A stretch of 64,000 nucleotides of DNA from Paramecium tetraurelia (taxonomy: Eukaryota; Ciliophora; Oligohymenophorea; Peniculida; Parameciidae), in NCBI RefSeq assembly GCF_000165425.1, contig NW_001799649.1, positions 127,630-191,629 of the forward strand, read 5' to 3'. Below, piece by piece: positions 10,998 through 23,216 of this stretch (position 1 is its first letter; each line of letters starts with the position of its first letter). The position numbers and the translations under genes are program-made. Under the pieces are notes generated by a model. It was given only the letters and a program-made list of their open reading frames with translations, did no database searches and was not told the origin of the DNA.

Positions 10998-11916
10998 TCC
11001 TAAAATAATATACTTGAAATAGCAAAATATAAATGTAGATAGGAATACGGATGAATATCGTTCAATATTCTCGTTGTATAACAATACCTTTCTTTGATTT
11101 CTCTCCTTGGAAAAAGAGTGATATTTATTAAATAAAATAATGAAATCGGGTATAATTTAAATTAATACGCTATCTAAAATTATTTAAAGATACCCGATCA
11201 GCCTTTCCACATAGTCTAAAGAACAAAGAGTTGTCATTATACACATATATATTATACACATTATAATCAAAATACTAACAAGCCTTTTGAATGTCATATT
11301 CCTCTAGGTTTCGAAACTCTACAAGGGGGAATTTTTTTTTTTTTCAATAATCCTAAAGAAAGCGCTTAAAATGGCTTATTGGCACATTTATTTGATATTT
11401 AAATTTTTCCGAAAAAACATTTACTACTTAAAATAATTACAAAATGATTTTAATAATGTATTGTGTAATTTCTACACTGTTTTTATTAAATAATTCAAAA
11501 TCATTTTAAATAATTTATTATAAGTGAGTGTTTATTCTGATGTCAACAATGTTATAAACTTTTGGAGATGGAAATAAATCAAATTTACATCCAGTATTCC
11601 TGAAGTTGTGACTATTTTTAAAAATAAATAATATTGTTTTTAAGATTATCACACATCAGTATATTAAATTATATTGATTAATAAATTGTGATTATTTTCG
11701 AAAAGATACAATTTATAATTATTTATCATTCAAAGTGCAAATAATCAGATAGCAGGATATATATAATCTTTTAAACTATTTTTAATATTCCCTTATTTGA
11801 GACCTTTAAATTGAGACAAAAATTAACTACTTTACATTCGTATAATACTGCTCCCAATTAAATTAATTATTATCAAGTGTTATATACGATTATTTATATA
11901 ATTTAAATTCAAATTA
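10998..11916. other. Divergent intergenic region, ~0.9 kb
   Basis: Separates the start of the minus-strand zinc-finger gene from the start of POC1. It is A+T rich with a T/A homopolymer around 11332-11345 and no convincing open frame. An inverted repeat lies at 11145-11198 (listed separately). It must hold the promoters of both genes; no element is recognisable. Confidence 0.6.
11145..11198. repeat. Imperfect inverted repeat (hairpin)
   Basis: ATCGGGTA at 11145-11152 pairs with TACCCGAT at 11191-11198. After a short mismatch the inner arms continue with AATTTAAA and TTTAAA, leaving a loop of about 20 nt. It stands out as the only G+C patch in a 900-nt A+T-rich spacer. Confidence 0.6.
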
Positions 11917-13941
11917 ATGGAAGAACCGAAAGGGATTGTCCGACATATATAGACATTGCAAGATCCACAATTGTCTCGATCATACAGAGGACATGAAAAA
12001 ACATATTGTCTATCATTTGATCCATAAATGAGATAATTGGCATCGGGAGGAAATGATTCAATAATACATGTCTATAGTTTCAAACCACAAGGAAGGCCAT
12101 TTAAATTTAACGGACATAAAGGAGCAGTGTACAGTGTGCAATTTTCACCAGATGGTTAAATAATTGCAAGTGGTGGAGAAGACAGGACTATTCGGTTGTG
12201 GAAGAATTCTGTGTAATTTTATATTAATATGAGCTGAATAGTTTGGGAAAATGCACAGCAATTAAAGGACACATTGGAAGTGTGAGATCTTTATCATTCT
12301 CTTCAGATAGCAGTATGATCGTATCCTCATCAGATGATAAAACTATAAAGGGATGGAATGTATTAAAGAACAACTTTATGTTCTCATTGGCAGGACATAC
12401 TAATTGGGTCAGACAAGCCAAATTGTCTCCAGACTCTAGATTGGTTGTGTCTGGATCAGATGATTCAACAGTTCGTTTGTGGGATGTCAATCTATCTAAA
12501 GAATTGCAGAAATTCAAATGTGAAGATTCGATATATACAATTGATTGGATCAGTGATGGAACTACAATATGTGCAGGTTAAATGGATGGTAAAATTAAAA
12601 TATGGGATGCTCGTTCGATGAGATTAATTTAATATTATGAGTGTAGTAAGAAATCAGTAAATACAATTAATACTCATCCTAGTGGTAATTTTCTATTGTC
12701 TGGTGATGATGAAAGCAATCTAAAGATATTTGATCTAAGACAAGGAAGATTGGCATGGTCACTGTATTCTCATTCTTAGCCTATTAAATAAGTCTAATTT
12801 AATTATGCAGGTGATTATTTTGCTTCAGCTGGATTGGATTCAAATGTATTGGTTTGGCAATCTAATTTTGATGAAAACATGAAACCTTGTAATGTTATCA
12901 ATTTTGTGGATAAGAATATATCAAATAACGATTCATAAACATTATCATCTTCAAATCAATTTAAGGTTCCTTAAACTACATTCAAAGCCAATAAATAGCA
13001 AAATAAAATCAATTATGAAAACTAGACCAATTAATCTCTGTTGACTAATCAGACTCATCAAAGTCCTTTAGCTTAAATGTTATCAACCAAATTTGAGAAA
13101 ATTGTATCTTAAATGGATCAAGTTACTTAATTGATTGTATCAATCGATAAGAGAATCACATCAAATGAAGATCAAGTTAAAAAGCTATTATAGGTATTAA
13201 TATTATATATTGATATTTTAGAATGAGAGAGTCAAATCAGTTCTTGGTGTTTATGAAGATTAATATAAGGAACCATATTAGAAGGCTGCAGTTTGGGAGA
13301 ACTATAGAAACAAACAACAATAGAACAACAATTAATTGACTTTGTAGCAATAGTAACAATTACAAGATCAGGAACCTGTCTTTGGAACAGGATCTTTTAT
13401 GAGAGATGGCGAGTTAGAAGATTTCCCAGAAGAAAGTGAATAGAAGTTGAAATAGGAGTATGAGGAAGAGAAATACAAATTGCAATAAGAACATTTATTG
13501 GAAACTGATTAAAATCAATAAACTTTCAATGTTACAGGTGAGCAGAATATCTTTCAAACAGGGGCTCTGGATGGTACTTTAAGCAACAAAAACAATTATA
13601 ATAATACATTTTCATTGACATTCACTTAGAGATAAAACTTATAAGAATAATTGAATAATTTAGGAGATTGGAGGGAATAGCTTGAGTAAGTTTAAAGGGA
13701 AGTAATGGAAAATTAACAAGATAATGATTAGTTTATAAGAGAAGTTAATGAAGATGAAGAAGAACAATAGGAATAATAGGATGAGTAAGATGAATAGGAT
13801 GTGCAGCAATAATAGGAACATCAAGGTTAGTAAGTAGAAATTCAAGAGGAAGAACACCCAGTTTAAGAGGACTTTTAAGATGAACAAGGAAATCAAGGAG
13901 AGGAAGAAATCAGATATTAAGATCAAGGAGCGTAAGAATGA
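11917..13941 (+). CDS. POC1: POC1 centriolar WD40 protein
   Basis: Basal body and centriole protein needed for centriole stability. Seven WD repeats run from residue ~30 to 310 ([17 protein letters not shown], then [67 protein letters not shown]). [14 protein letters not shown] matches POC1's VMVWKSNFD ending. A low-complexity linker leads to a POC1-type C-terminal coiled coil ([20 protein letters not shown]). A Glu/Gln-rich tail follows that is far longer than in animal POC1 (~250 extra residues). Introns at 12213-12241 (29 nt) and 13194-13221 (28 nt). Total about 655 aa. The second intron lies right after the coiled coil; without it translation stops at TGA close to the usual POC1 end. Confidence 0.9.
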
Positions 13942-13997
13942 ACTAATTAATATATATCAATTTTTATGATTTATATTTTATCTACATATGTTGCTCA

Positions 13998-14838
13998 TCA
14001 AAATATTGTTATAATTACAAATGTGCAATAGAATAGAAATAATGGATAGGCTATTAGGAATCTTCTATGTTGCAATGCTAAAATCTGATAGTTATTTTAT
14101 AATTTTACAGTATCGAAGGTTTTTGAAACACTGGCAGTAGACCAGACTGCACAAACAATAGCTAATGCATATCCAAATGATGAACTAATTAAAATGAATG
14201 ATTATTTAATACTTCAGTTACAAAAACACGCTGAGAAATGTCAACAATACTATAGGTGCCAGTCCATAACCCAAATAACTCAATATTTTATAGAACTCTA
14301 TCTGCTTGCCTTGTTGTTGGATCATAAAATTCATTAATAAATAGAGCAACATCCAGCCCCACAATCCAATCCCATAAATATAATTGAAATGCACTTTTCC
14401 TGTCTATTGAATTAAATAAGTATTTACTAATAGTGGCAATAGTCCTAAGGCTGCAACAATTAGGACGGGACCTGAGAGATCTGGATCTTCCAAATACTCG
14501 CTATCACATTTTTAGAAAAAAAGAACACTCAAAATCCTTTATTTAATGAGCAATGGCGAGGTTATATCAAGGTCTAATTTATCGTTGGGTCTATTGGATT
14601 ACCTTCTAATAGTGGTATGTCTTCAATGGATTCCTAAGGTTGCGAGTTTGATGAGTCAAACAATAAATGTTTCTCTTCCTGATTTTCCACGTTGTCACCT
14701 AATTTAATGGTTTCATTCAAATCTTCATTTTCTGTAATTATCAGCAAAAGTGATACATATGTCAAAGGGATTACTCTGGAATTGCCTTGGGTTTTCATTT
14801 GGATCTATAATACCAAATGGATTTTTGAGTGGCTACAT
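13998..14838 (-). CDS. Yip1/YIPF5-family Golgi membrane protein
   Basis: Small multi-pass protein of ER-Golgi transport vesicles that binds Rab GTPases. After a polar N-terminus with NPFG (MQPLKNPFGIIDPN) comes the family signature PLLEDLDI, then RILSVLFF and DLSGPVLIVAALGLLPLL. Further hydrophobic segments follow (FNYIYGIGLWGWMLL, LSYLGYGLAPIVLLTF, YALAIVCAVWSTASVSKTF), ending RRFLIAYPLFLFY, which matches the LVAYP segment of YIPF5. Five predicted membrane spans. Introns 14185-14212, 14574-14602 and 14732-14756. Total about 250 aa. It ends 57 nt from the convergent POC1 end and starts 151 nt from the divergent secreted-protein gene. Confidence 0.88.
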
Positions 14839-14989
14839 TAAATTAATAATTATGATCTAAAATGGTATTCTATTGAATATAAGATAAAATGAATCTGAGG
14901 AATAAAAATAAATTGATCTCCAGAAAAAAGTAATTATAAATTTCATCTTGCATTGATGGATAGTCGTTTTTTAATATTTTTGTTATTAA

Positions 14990-17900
14990 ATGAAAAACTC
15001 ATATTTGCTTTTGATCGTTGCCATTACATTAGTACATGTACATGGCTTGGAGGAGTCTCTGACCCTTATGAGTTTAGAGTAAATGAATTCGTTGGACACA
15101 TCTTAATATGATTGCTCACGTCCATAGTCTGAATTCATCCAGATGGAGAATTCCTTGTCCTAATGGCAAGACTTGTTGGAACATAAAGATTACATTGATC
15201 ATGATATTAAAGTACTTCAAGGCATCCAAGCTAAAGTGGGCCTCAAAGCATCACATAAATAAGTGATCAAATCATTAAGTCAACTAAAATTACCAAAAAC
15301 ATCAACAAAGATAGGTTTGGCTGAAGTTGAAGCACTAAAGCAATAATGTGGATGTCTCAAAAATTCTGATGACAATTGTGATGCTCTTTTAAAATTGCTA
15401 TCTTATTTCATCCTTTCCCTCAGAAATGTTTAATCCTAAATGCCAATAACATCCAATAACTGTAATTAAAATTAAAGGAAAAATACATGATCTCTAAGTC
15501 ATCACAGCTGGATGTGGAGGTACCATAGATATCAAAGGAGATGAAAGTTGTGATACTCCATAGTAACCTGAACCTACCACACCAACAGATGTTCCTTCTA
15601 CAGATCCAGTCCCATAACCTACAACTGACCCAGTACCAGATGATCAAAAAGATTCTGAAGAACCTGCAGAAGAAACCACCACCGAAGAAACAGTAGATAC
15701 TGCCGAAGAAGAATAAGGAGATTAATAACCTCCTGTTACTCCAGAGGAAACAACTTAACCAGAAGAAGGAGAAGCTGATGAAAAATAACCAGAAGAAGGA
15801 TCTCCCATTGCTGAAGAAACTGAACCAGCTGCTGCAGAAGAATAAGAAGGATCACCTGAAGAAACAAAAGCTGAAGAAGGAGTTGACACTCCAGCTGCAG
15901 AAGAGGAAGCAGGTGTTTTAGCTGAAGAAGAAGGAGCAGAAGAATAGGCACAAACAGCTGAAGAAGGAGCATAAGAAGAAGTGAATTAACCTGAAGAAGA
16001 AATTACAGAACCTGAAGAGGATATAGAAATTCAAGTACCAGAAGAAGAATCTGAAGAAAATGCTGTAGAAGTTGCAGAAGAAGGATAGGCTGCAGAAGAA
16101 GTCCAACCAGAGAGTGCTGAAGAAGGTTAGGTTGAGGTTGCAGAAGAAGGATAAGCTGAGAGTGCTGAAGAAGGTGTAGCTGAGGCAGTTGAAGAGACAA
16201 TTGCTGCTCCTGAAGAAGAAGAGTTATAAATAGATGAACCAGCTGAAGAAATTGATATAGAAGTACCTGCAGAAGAAGAAGCTTGTGAAGAAGAAGAATT
16301 GGACTAAGAAGAGGAGGCATTTGATGAAGAAGCTGGTGAATAGGCTGGTGAAGAGGCTAGCGAAGAGGGTTCTTAAAAGGAAGACACTTAAGTACCAGGA
16401 GAAACAGAGGAGCAAGCTGAAGGTGAATAACCAGGAGAAGAGTAATAATAATAACCAGATGCTGAAGAGACAGAAAGTTCAGTTGGAGAACCATTAGAAT
16501 TCGAAGAAGAGTCAAATGGTGAAGTTCCTGCAACAGAAGAAACTACAGCTCCAGGTGAAGAAACAGCAGCTCCAGGGGAAGAAACTGCAGCACCAGGCGA
16601 AGAAACCGCAGCTCCAGGTGAAGAAACTGCAGCTCCAGGAGAAGAAACTACCACTACTGATGAAGAGACAACAGATGCTGAAGAGAGTAGTGTTGGTGAT
16701 GAACCTGTACCTGATGATTAATAAGATGAAGAATAAGAAGTATTACCAGAAGGGTGCAGAAAAGTCCCTGAAGATGTTTTGGACATCAGTTGGTAGAGTA
16801 CAGAAGCAGTAGCTGTAAGTGATTTACCAGTTACAGAGACTTAAATCATTGGATTATCATTCTATTTCAGATGGTTATCAAAATTCCCAGATGCTGTTCC
16901 AGAGGGATTGAGTTAAGAAACTAAATTCTTTGTTGCTGGATTAGGAAATGCATTGAAATTCTATGTAGGATAAGGAGGATTCCATTTCAGTTCATTCGAT
17001 GAGAATGGTGTTGAAACTTACAAGAATGCTGGTCATGGTGACATTGAAGGACAATGGGTACTTGTATACTTTGGTATTTCCAATTAAAAAGTTACAGGAT
17101 TTGCCTAAATTTAAGGATAAGATGTTGAGACTGTCGAATTTGATGTTAATTTAACATTAGATGAATCTTATCAATTGGTGATTGGTGGACCAGATGGTGA
17201 TGTTAAATCATTTAATGGTTAAATTGCTAGAGTATTTGCATTCAATGATGAATTGTACACATAAGCAACTGAATTCACTTAATTTGTTACTAAATGCTAT
17301 GGAATTCCTAAAAACATTTATAGTGGTAAGAGATTAACAATTCCAATTGAGAAGGAGAGAACATTTGTATCTCCAGCTTCATTTGATTATGATAGTGTTT
17401 TTGAAAATAAGAAGCCCATGTTACCAGATGAATATTCTGCCAGTGGTTGGTTCAAATGGGAAAAACCTAATGACTAAAATATCTGGCATTCAGGATTTAG
17501 ATGGACTACCAATAATCAAGAGACTAATCAGAACTTCAGAGTTCTTGGAGATAGAGGACTTTCTTTCTTTGTTGGAGATGAAGATAACTTACAGGGACAT
17601 GTTGCCTTTTGTACATATTCTTACAAGACTGCTAATGGGTATTTAGTTTAATTATTGTAGTAAATCAAAGGTTAATGATTGCAAGATGGTTAAGTATGGC
17701 AATAAATTGACTGAATGGTTCTATGTTTATTTTGGATACAGTAGACACTTGAACAAGGCTTATGGATACATGGAATTCACACACGAGATGGCTCAAATAG
17801 AATTCAAGGATGTTAGACACTATTTTGCCAGCAAAATTTATTTCTATTTGGGATAAGATAAGTTCTATCCACCTTTCAATGGCAAGGTTCAAGGATTCAT

Positions 17901-18382
17901 GTTGAATTTCTTCGATGGATCATACAGAACATCCAGTTATGATTACAGTATTAATTATCTTAATATTGCACAATAGCATTCGGATATTTCCCAAGACCAG
18001 TCTATGAATATGATGATTCTAAGGAATTGATCCCATCTGAACCAGTAGTAAAGCAGAAGTATTTGTCACTTCTTATATTGTAGATGTCCTAAAGTGGTTG
18101 AGATCACTGTTGACAATGCATCTGATGTTTTATGTGCTTTGAGCAGTTATTTGTCTGCTGTTGCATAAGGACATGACCCTGCTTCAGATCCTAAGGCTGA
18201 GACCTTCTGTTTCTGTTTGGTCTATGAGGAAGGTATTTATTGTTTGTCTTAATTTAGAAAATGCTACTCCTGAATTGTTGATGTTGGCTTAAATTTTTGG
18301 TGGAAAGATTAAATAGAAATCACCTAATGTTAATTCCTCAATCAAGAAACTGTTAAGCAGATAGAATGCACTATTAAAGTGA
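14990..18382 (+). CDS. Large secreted Glu/Pro/Ala-rich protein with LamG-like domains
   Basis: Predicted secreted or surface protein of about 1,080 aa. A cleavable signal peptide (MKNSYLLLIVAITLVHVHG) precedes a small helical region with Cys pairs. Next is a low-complexity stretch of more than 300 residues dominated by Glu, Ala, Pro and Gln (15600-16740), including five exact-length 7-residue repeats. Then at least two concanavalin/LamG-like beta domains follow (DISWQSTEAVAV, ESYQLVIGGPDGDVKSFNGQ, then SASGWFKW..., ending near QGFMLNFFDGSYR). C-terminal exons carry Cys pairs. Introns near 17640-17661, 17954-17982, 18056-18080 and 18231-18255. Around 15430-15510 the frame must shift and no typical intron fits (a 37-nt intron from about 15461 is possible), so that junction is unresolved. 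Ligand unknown. Confidence 0.75.
16548..16652 (+). repeat. Five tandem 21-nt units inside the secreted-protein gene
   Basis: Units encode APGEETA with synonymous changes between copies (GGT/GGG/GGC/GGA for Gly). The last unit ends APGEETT. The variation in third positions shows purifying selection on the peptide, or age, rather than very recent duplication. Confidence 0.85.
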
Positions 18383-18473
18383 TTGTTAGAACATTCAATA
18401 TTATTTTATTAATTAATATACTCTCTACTTAGGTGGATTTTAATATTTTTCTATATTATTTAATTCATCCAAC

Positions 18474-20183
18474 ATGAATTTATTTAGATCAAAAAAAAAG
18501 GAAGAACCCAAAAAGAAAATCACTCTCACCATTGTATTTCTATTGATCCTATCTTAGGAACAACTTACCATGTAATTCATGAAATCTAAAGAATACATCA
18601 ATCATGACCGACAAAAAAAAATCAATGAAGCTATATAGCAAGAAACAAAATTACTAAATATGCTCAAGGCTCCTTAGAGAAATAGGAAAGATGAAGAAAT
18701 TCAAATCATCAGAATTGTTAATATCGTTAATACCATTGAAGCTTATGATAAGGCCATTATGTATATAAATGTTTTTTATACTCTCTAGACAACTCAACAA
18801 TATTGATCAATTTAAAAGTTAAATTGTAGCAAGTTAAGGTGACCCCAACAGAGTCTAATAATTTATTCCGTAACTTTGATATTCCTAAAATTAGTTATAT
18901 TGCCAGTGTGTGTTATTATATCGAAAATACTAATGATTTAAGAGGAGCTGTTGATCTCAAATTATAATTAAACGAATATTATGGATGCGATATTGCCAAA
19001 ACTTATGAAAGATCAGTTGATCCTAGCGCTAAAGTATTAGTTAGCATTTTAAATCTATCATCCCCTTCTGTTATAAAATATGCTTAAGACTTTAGTAGGA
19101 AATACTAAATACTTGATGTACCAGGTGTAAACTATTAACCACAATAATAATAACAATCTTGGGTTCCTAACTAATATCCTACACATTAATAAGGTGGTTA
19201 TCCATAATAAGGTGGATATCCATAATAAGGTGGATATCCATAGTAAGGAGGCTACCCATTATAAGGTGGATATCCATAATAAGGAGGGTACCCATAATAA
19301 GGCGGCTATCCATAATAAGGAGGGTACCCACAATAATAAAATGGATATCCATAATAATAAAATGGATAACCTTAATAAGGAGGATAACTATAATATAGTG
19401 CATTCCCATAATAAGGAGGGTACTCTTAAAATAATGGATTATAATAAGCACAATAACCATATCCTCAGCAATAATAATAATAAGCTAATTATTAATAATC
19501 ATATCAAAATTAATCATAAGCTTAAACTTAATAAAATACTATCAATCCTAATTCCATATAAAACTCTAATCCCTATGGATAAGTATAATAATTTAGCTAA
19601 CAAAATTTATATTTAAATAATCCAACTGTTTATTAGCCTTAAATTTCTCAACCATAAATTGGAATTAATCCTAAGTAAAACTCAAACTATAATTACCCAT
19701 AACCATAATAATCAATATATAATTCTTAACAACCTTAAAATAATAATATACCTTAATAATAATAATAATCATAATTTTAATCATAATAACAATAAGTAGA
19801 TCCATTTGCAATACTTAATCAATCAAATAATTAATAGATGATAGAATTACCTTCAATATCTTAATAATAATTTACTTAACCAAATATACCTTTGAATCAA
19901 AGTAAAAACGAAAATGGATTGGTTGGTGAACAATCTCCTTCAGCATTTCATAATCAATCAAATTAAAGTATTTAATGATATGTTATTAGATTAAACTGCT
20001 GCAATTGGTTAAGATATAAATAGAAGTTAACCTTCTCAAATCAATTAGAATCCCCAAATTATTCCTGTATAAATAAATCACGATTTAAGATCTTTAGAGA
20101 TTTTACATAAATTCAAGACTGGTTTTCAACAATCTATTAATTAATCAATTCAATAATTGCAGAAGGCGGGTTTAAGTTTATGA
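18474..20183 (+). CDS. IST1-domain (ESCRT-III-associated) protein with Gly-Tyr-Pro-Gln repeat tail
   Basis: The N-terminal ~170 residues resemble the IST1/DUF292 helical bundle that regulates Vps4 and ESCRT-III at endosomes. Helix motifs include IQIIRIVNIVNTIEAYDKAI, and the second half has DLRGAVDLKLQLNEYYG followed by DPSAKVLVSILNLSSPSVI. The long tail is Q/P/G/Y-rich with repeats of GGYPQQ (18-nt units, 19190-19345) and many TAA codons read as Gln. It ends with a helical segment (SLEILHKFKTGFQQSINQ). Introns proposed: 24 nt near 18528, about 28 nt near 18760, 34 nt near 18808 (the frame there is awkward) and 22 nt near 19967. Other IST1 proteins also have Pro-rich tails. The domain match is good but not certain. 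Confidence 0.68.
19190..19345 (+). repeat. 18-nt tandem repeats encoding GGYPQQ
   Basis: About eight units of GGTGGATATCCATAATAA and variants, later drifting into GGA/GGG TAC and NGYPQQ forms. TAA TAA in every unit is Gln-Gln in this code. Read with the standard code the region would look noncoding. Confidence 0.85.
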
Positions 20184-21302
20184 GTTAATCATTCATTTAT
20201 TCTATTAATAGAATTTTATAAAATATTTGATATATTTTTATCCATTAACTACCATTAACAAACATTCTAATGGAAATCCAGAGTAAGCAAAATAAATAAA
20301 AAAAATTTTTATGCAAAATATTATCTCAGTTGAGGTCAATTCGATTAATTATAGTAATGTGCATTTTTAAGATTTTTCTATCACAATATCAAATTAATAC
20401 CATTGTCCATGTCAAAGAGTTGTTTATATCTCTTATTCTTAATCTAGAATCTAAAATGAAATAAGAAAAATCTTCTCTTCCTATTTTAACAGGAGGAGTT
20501 AAAAAACATATTGATCCAACCAATTTAATCTATCTTTTTTTGTGGCCAAAGCTTTTATAACTGTGATGATAAAATTACAATGTCAATTCTGGATAAGAAC
20601 ATGTTTATTGCGCAGTTTATAGGGTTCTTCAAAATCAAAATTTTCCTGTTGTTGAGAAATTCATTTAAATTACAGCAAATTGATGATGAGGCTCCATTTA
20701 AAAAAATTCTAGGCAATGTTATCCATATGACTACTGTGTAAACTTATTCAACATCAACAACGACTTGGTAGCAACTTAAATCATTCCTGTTTGAGGATAG
20801 TTAGATACCTCTTATTTATCCTTAATAAAGCCAATAATAATTATTTTCATGAAAACTCAAGCTTAACTGAATTTGTCTACACTATCATCAAAATAGCAAA
20901 GTTTTTTGGCCTCCTTAATAATAGCTAATTTCCACTTACTAATAAGCAAATTCATATAGATATTATAATAAAGATGATGTTTTTTACATAAAATATAAAA
21001 ACCTAAGTTTCTCACAGTATTTTCTGAGGTGGATATATGAATGTAGACAAACATAATAGAGTTGTATTGCTAAAATCATTACCATTTATTTGATTCCACT
21101 AGGAGTAAAGTCAAAGTATAATATGATTGTAGTTTACATTAATCGCTCTAAATGTGTATAATTAACTCATAGGTAACGCTAGCTATTTATTGCTATTAGG
21201 ATTTAAAGTACTGATAAATTAACCAAAAATATTTAAAGTATAAACACTACCAATTTCGTATTATTATAAATTTTATTAATAAAAAATTAAACGTTAAATT
21301 TC
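20184..21302. other. Unresolved locus before the cyclin gene
   Basis: Plus-strand segments read like protein in different frames: from ATG 20272 (MEIQSKQNKQKKFLCK), a block with CPCQRVVYISYSQS, a block with CDDKITMSILDKNMF, and 20690-20850 (DDEAPFKKILGNVIHM, then FLFEDSQIPLIYP, ending at TGA near 20849). A 20-nt intron near 20336 helps, but I could not assemble one consistent model. It may be a real gene with several introns or a decayed one. A minus-strand frame at 20863-21090 is also open. No family recognised. Confidence 0.35.
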
Positions 21303-22420
21303 ATGGAGTGCAAACAAAATCAATGTTAACATACTAATCCTGTCCCTTATAACAATAAGTTCTTTTGCAAACTTTGCGGAATCCATATGCCTTAGGATGG
21401 AAATGTGGCTATAAAATCAGCTAAATTTTCATTTCCAGGCTATATCAATCCCATCTAAAATCTAAAAAGTCAATGGAATAGATCAGTTCCTGTTGCCCAG
21501 TTACCATTAGATTACTAAAGAGTATCAATATTATAATTAACCATAGCAACGTATATCTATGATTGATTATATGATGGAATGGAGTGAAAAACTTGGTTTA
21601 TCTATCAATTCTCTCTTCTTAGCCGTTCAATTCTTAGATTATTTTGTATCATAAAAAAAGGTGGACCCAATTCAATTTAGATTGTATGGAGCCACTTGTT
21701 TAATGCTAGCAGGTAATTCCCATTCTTAATTTAAATTTAGCTAAATCAATAGAATTAGATGAAAGAATCCCTTTCATCAGTAAACTCAGAAGATATACTT
21801 ATCTACCATATGCAACTATAGATTTCAGAAAATGTGAATGTTAAATCATCAAATAGTTTAACTGGAATTTATAATACACTACATTAATAGACTGGGCTGA
21901 GACTGTAATATCATTAGGAATCGTATACGAATAAGACGAGTTATCTTAAACTGAAGCTATTTTGAAGGAAAAAGCAACAAATATCCCTCAATCCTAACAA
22001 GCTCAATAAACTAAATAAGAAAACATTAAAGAATAAGTAGAATCCACACCTAAAAAGTCTACTTCTACCTCTATTTCTAGAAATGTTTATAACAAAGTTT
22101 AAGACTAATTTACGAAACTATGTTTGACCCTATTGAAAGATGGGTCTTACCTAGACAAGGATCCTTCTGAACTGACACTATCTCTAATAGGATGTGTTCG
22201 AAAAACATGTGGTCTAAAAACTCCATTGTATAATTATTCAATTATTTATAGACCTAAATGTTTACTAGAATTATATGAAAATATCCAACCTAAATTCCAA
22301 GATTCCATAGTTGATTTATTATCAAAGTAGACTAAATAACCAACCTCTGTTGTTGGCAAGGCATTCACAAACGACCTAGACTTTTTCAGCTTATAAAATT
22401 ACAAAAACCGAGTTATATGA
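21303..22420 (+). CDS. Cyclin-domain protein
   Basis: About 355 aa. A short N-terminal Cys/His cluster (MECKQNQCQH, then FFCKLCGIHM) could bind metal. The cyclin box follows: QRISMIDYMMEWSEKLGLS, SLFLAVQFLDYF, IQFRLYGATCLMLAAKSIEL, and a second-half motif FNWNLQYTTLIDWAE. The tail carries TPKK near Ser/Thr residues, a possible CDK site, and a second helical fold (SELTLSLIGCVRKTCG). Cyclins bind and activate CDKs; this divergent form resembles A/B/E-type boxes more than transcriptional cyclins, but the class is not decided. Introns 21522-21546 (25 nt) and 21713-21740 (28 nt). It ends 197 nt before a convergent small gene. Confidence 0.8.
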
Positions 22421-22616
22421 GAATACTATAGTTAAGTATACTTATTTCATAATTATTATTACTATCTTTTCTGTTTTGGGATCAATTTGATTTTTAGTAT
22501 AGTATCATATGTCAATCCAAGAAACAAGTTATCAGAACAGTATTCTAGAACTATTTATCAAGCAATGTCAAAGTTTTGTTTTATAAATTTATTTATAATA
22601 TTAATATAACCCAAAT

Positions 22617-22954
22617 TCATTCTTCAAGCATCTTTTTTCCTTTATCTGCATATTCTTTATTTAAATCTTCCCAATTTTCCAAAACCATTTCAAATTATTC
22701 AAAGATCATTGAATGAGTTAATCTATTTCTAGATGGTCCAACTTCCATTGAGTAAATCTTATGTGATGTATTAGTTTCAATTGTTCTGTTCAAATAAACA
22801 CCATAGCTATGGTTAACCTAATCATTTACACATAATGAGGAATCCAAATTACTGCTGCTAAACCAAATGAGAGTCTTGTTTCTCTTCCGATGTAATCATC
22901 ATAAAGACCTCTGAACCACCAATGTCTATTTCTTACTGCAATAGCTGCTCCCAT
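22617..22954 (-). CDS. Small protein, probable mitochondrial complex component
   Basis: About 100 aa: MGAAIAVRNRHWWFRGLYDD, then GRETRLSFGLAA, and after a 35-nt intron (22818-22852) VNHSYGVYLNRT, then an acidic C-terminus ending GKKMLEE. The short aromatic/basic N-terminus followed by a small helix is typical of small accessory subunits of respiratory complexes, but I do not recognise a specific family. The intron is longer than most here; the frame on both sides is well supported. Confidence 0.6.
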
Positions 22955-23216
22955 TTATTTAATTATATTTAATTAAGATTTATTTTATAAGTGTATATTT
23001 TCAATTATCACTAAATCTAAAGGATCTGAGTGGGTTTGTGGACGTAAATCTTAAGAATCATTGTGTTTGTATATTTTGAAAGTATAATTTTGGAATTTTT
23101 CCTATTAATTTATTACAAATTCAATGAAATATAGGAGTAGAGTTTATTGAATATTAGAAGTGTTTTAAATAATAAATTAAAATTTATAATATTAACAGTT
23201 AGTAAAATGTATTATC

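Noticed and set aside
12224..12517. Minus-strand ORF opposite the WD40 repeats
   Set aside because: Antisense shadow of POC1, whose plus-strand frame is strongly conserved.
16003..16812. Long open frames on both strands in the Glu-rich repeat region
   Set aside because: They are antisense or shifted readings of the GAA-rich repeats of the secreted-protein gene; the true frame is fixed by the signal peptide and the LamG-like exons.
19179..19616. Met/Ile/His-rich ORFs over the 18-nt repeats
   Set aside because: Other-frame readings of the GGYPQQ repeats; composition is an artefact of repeat periodicity.
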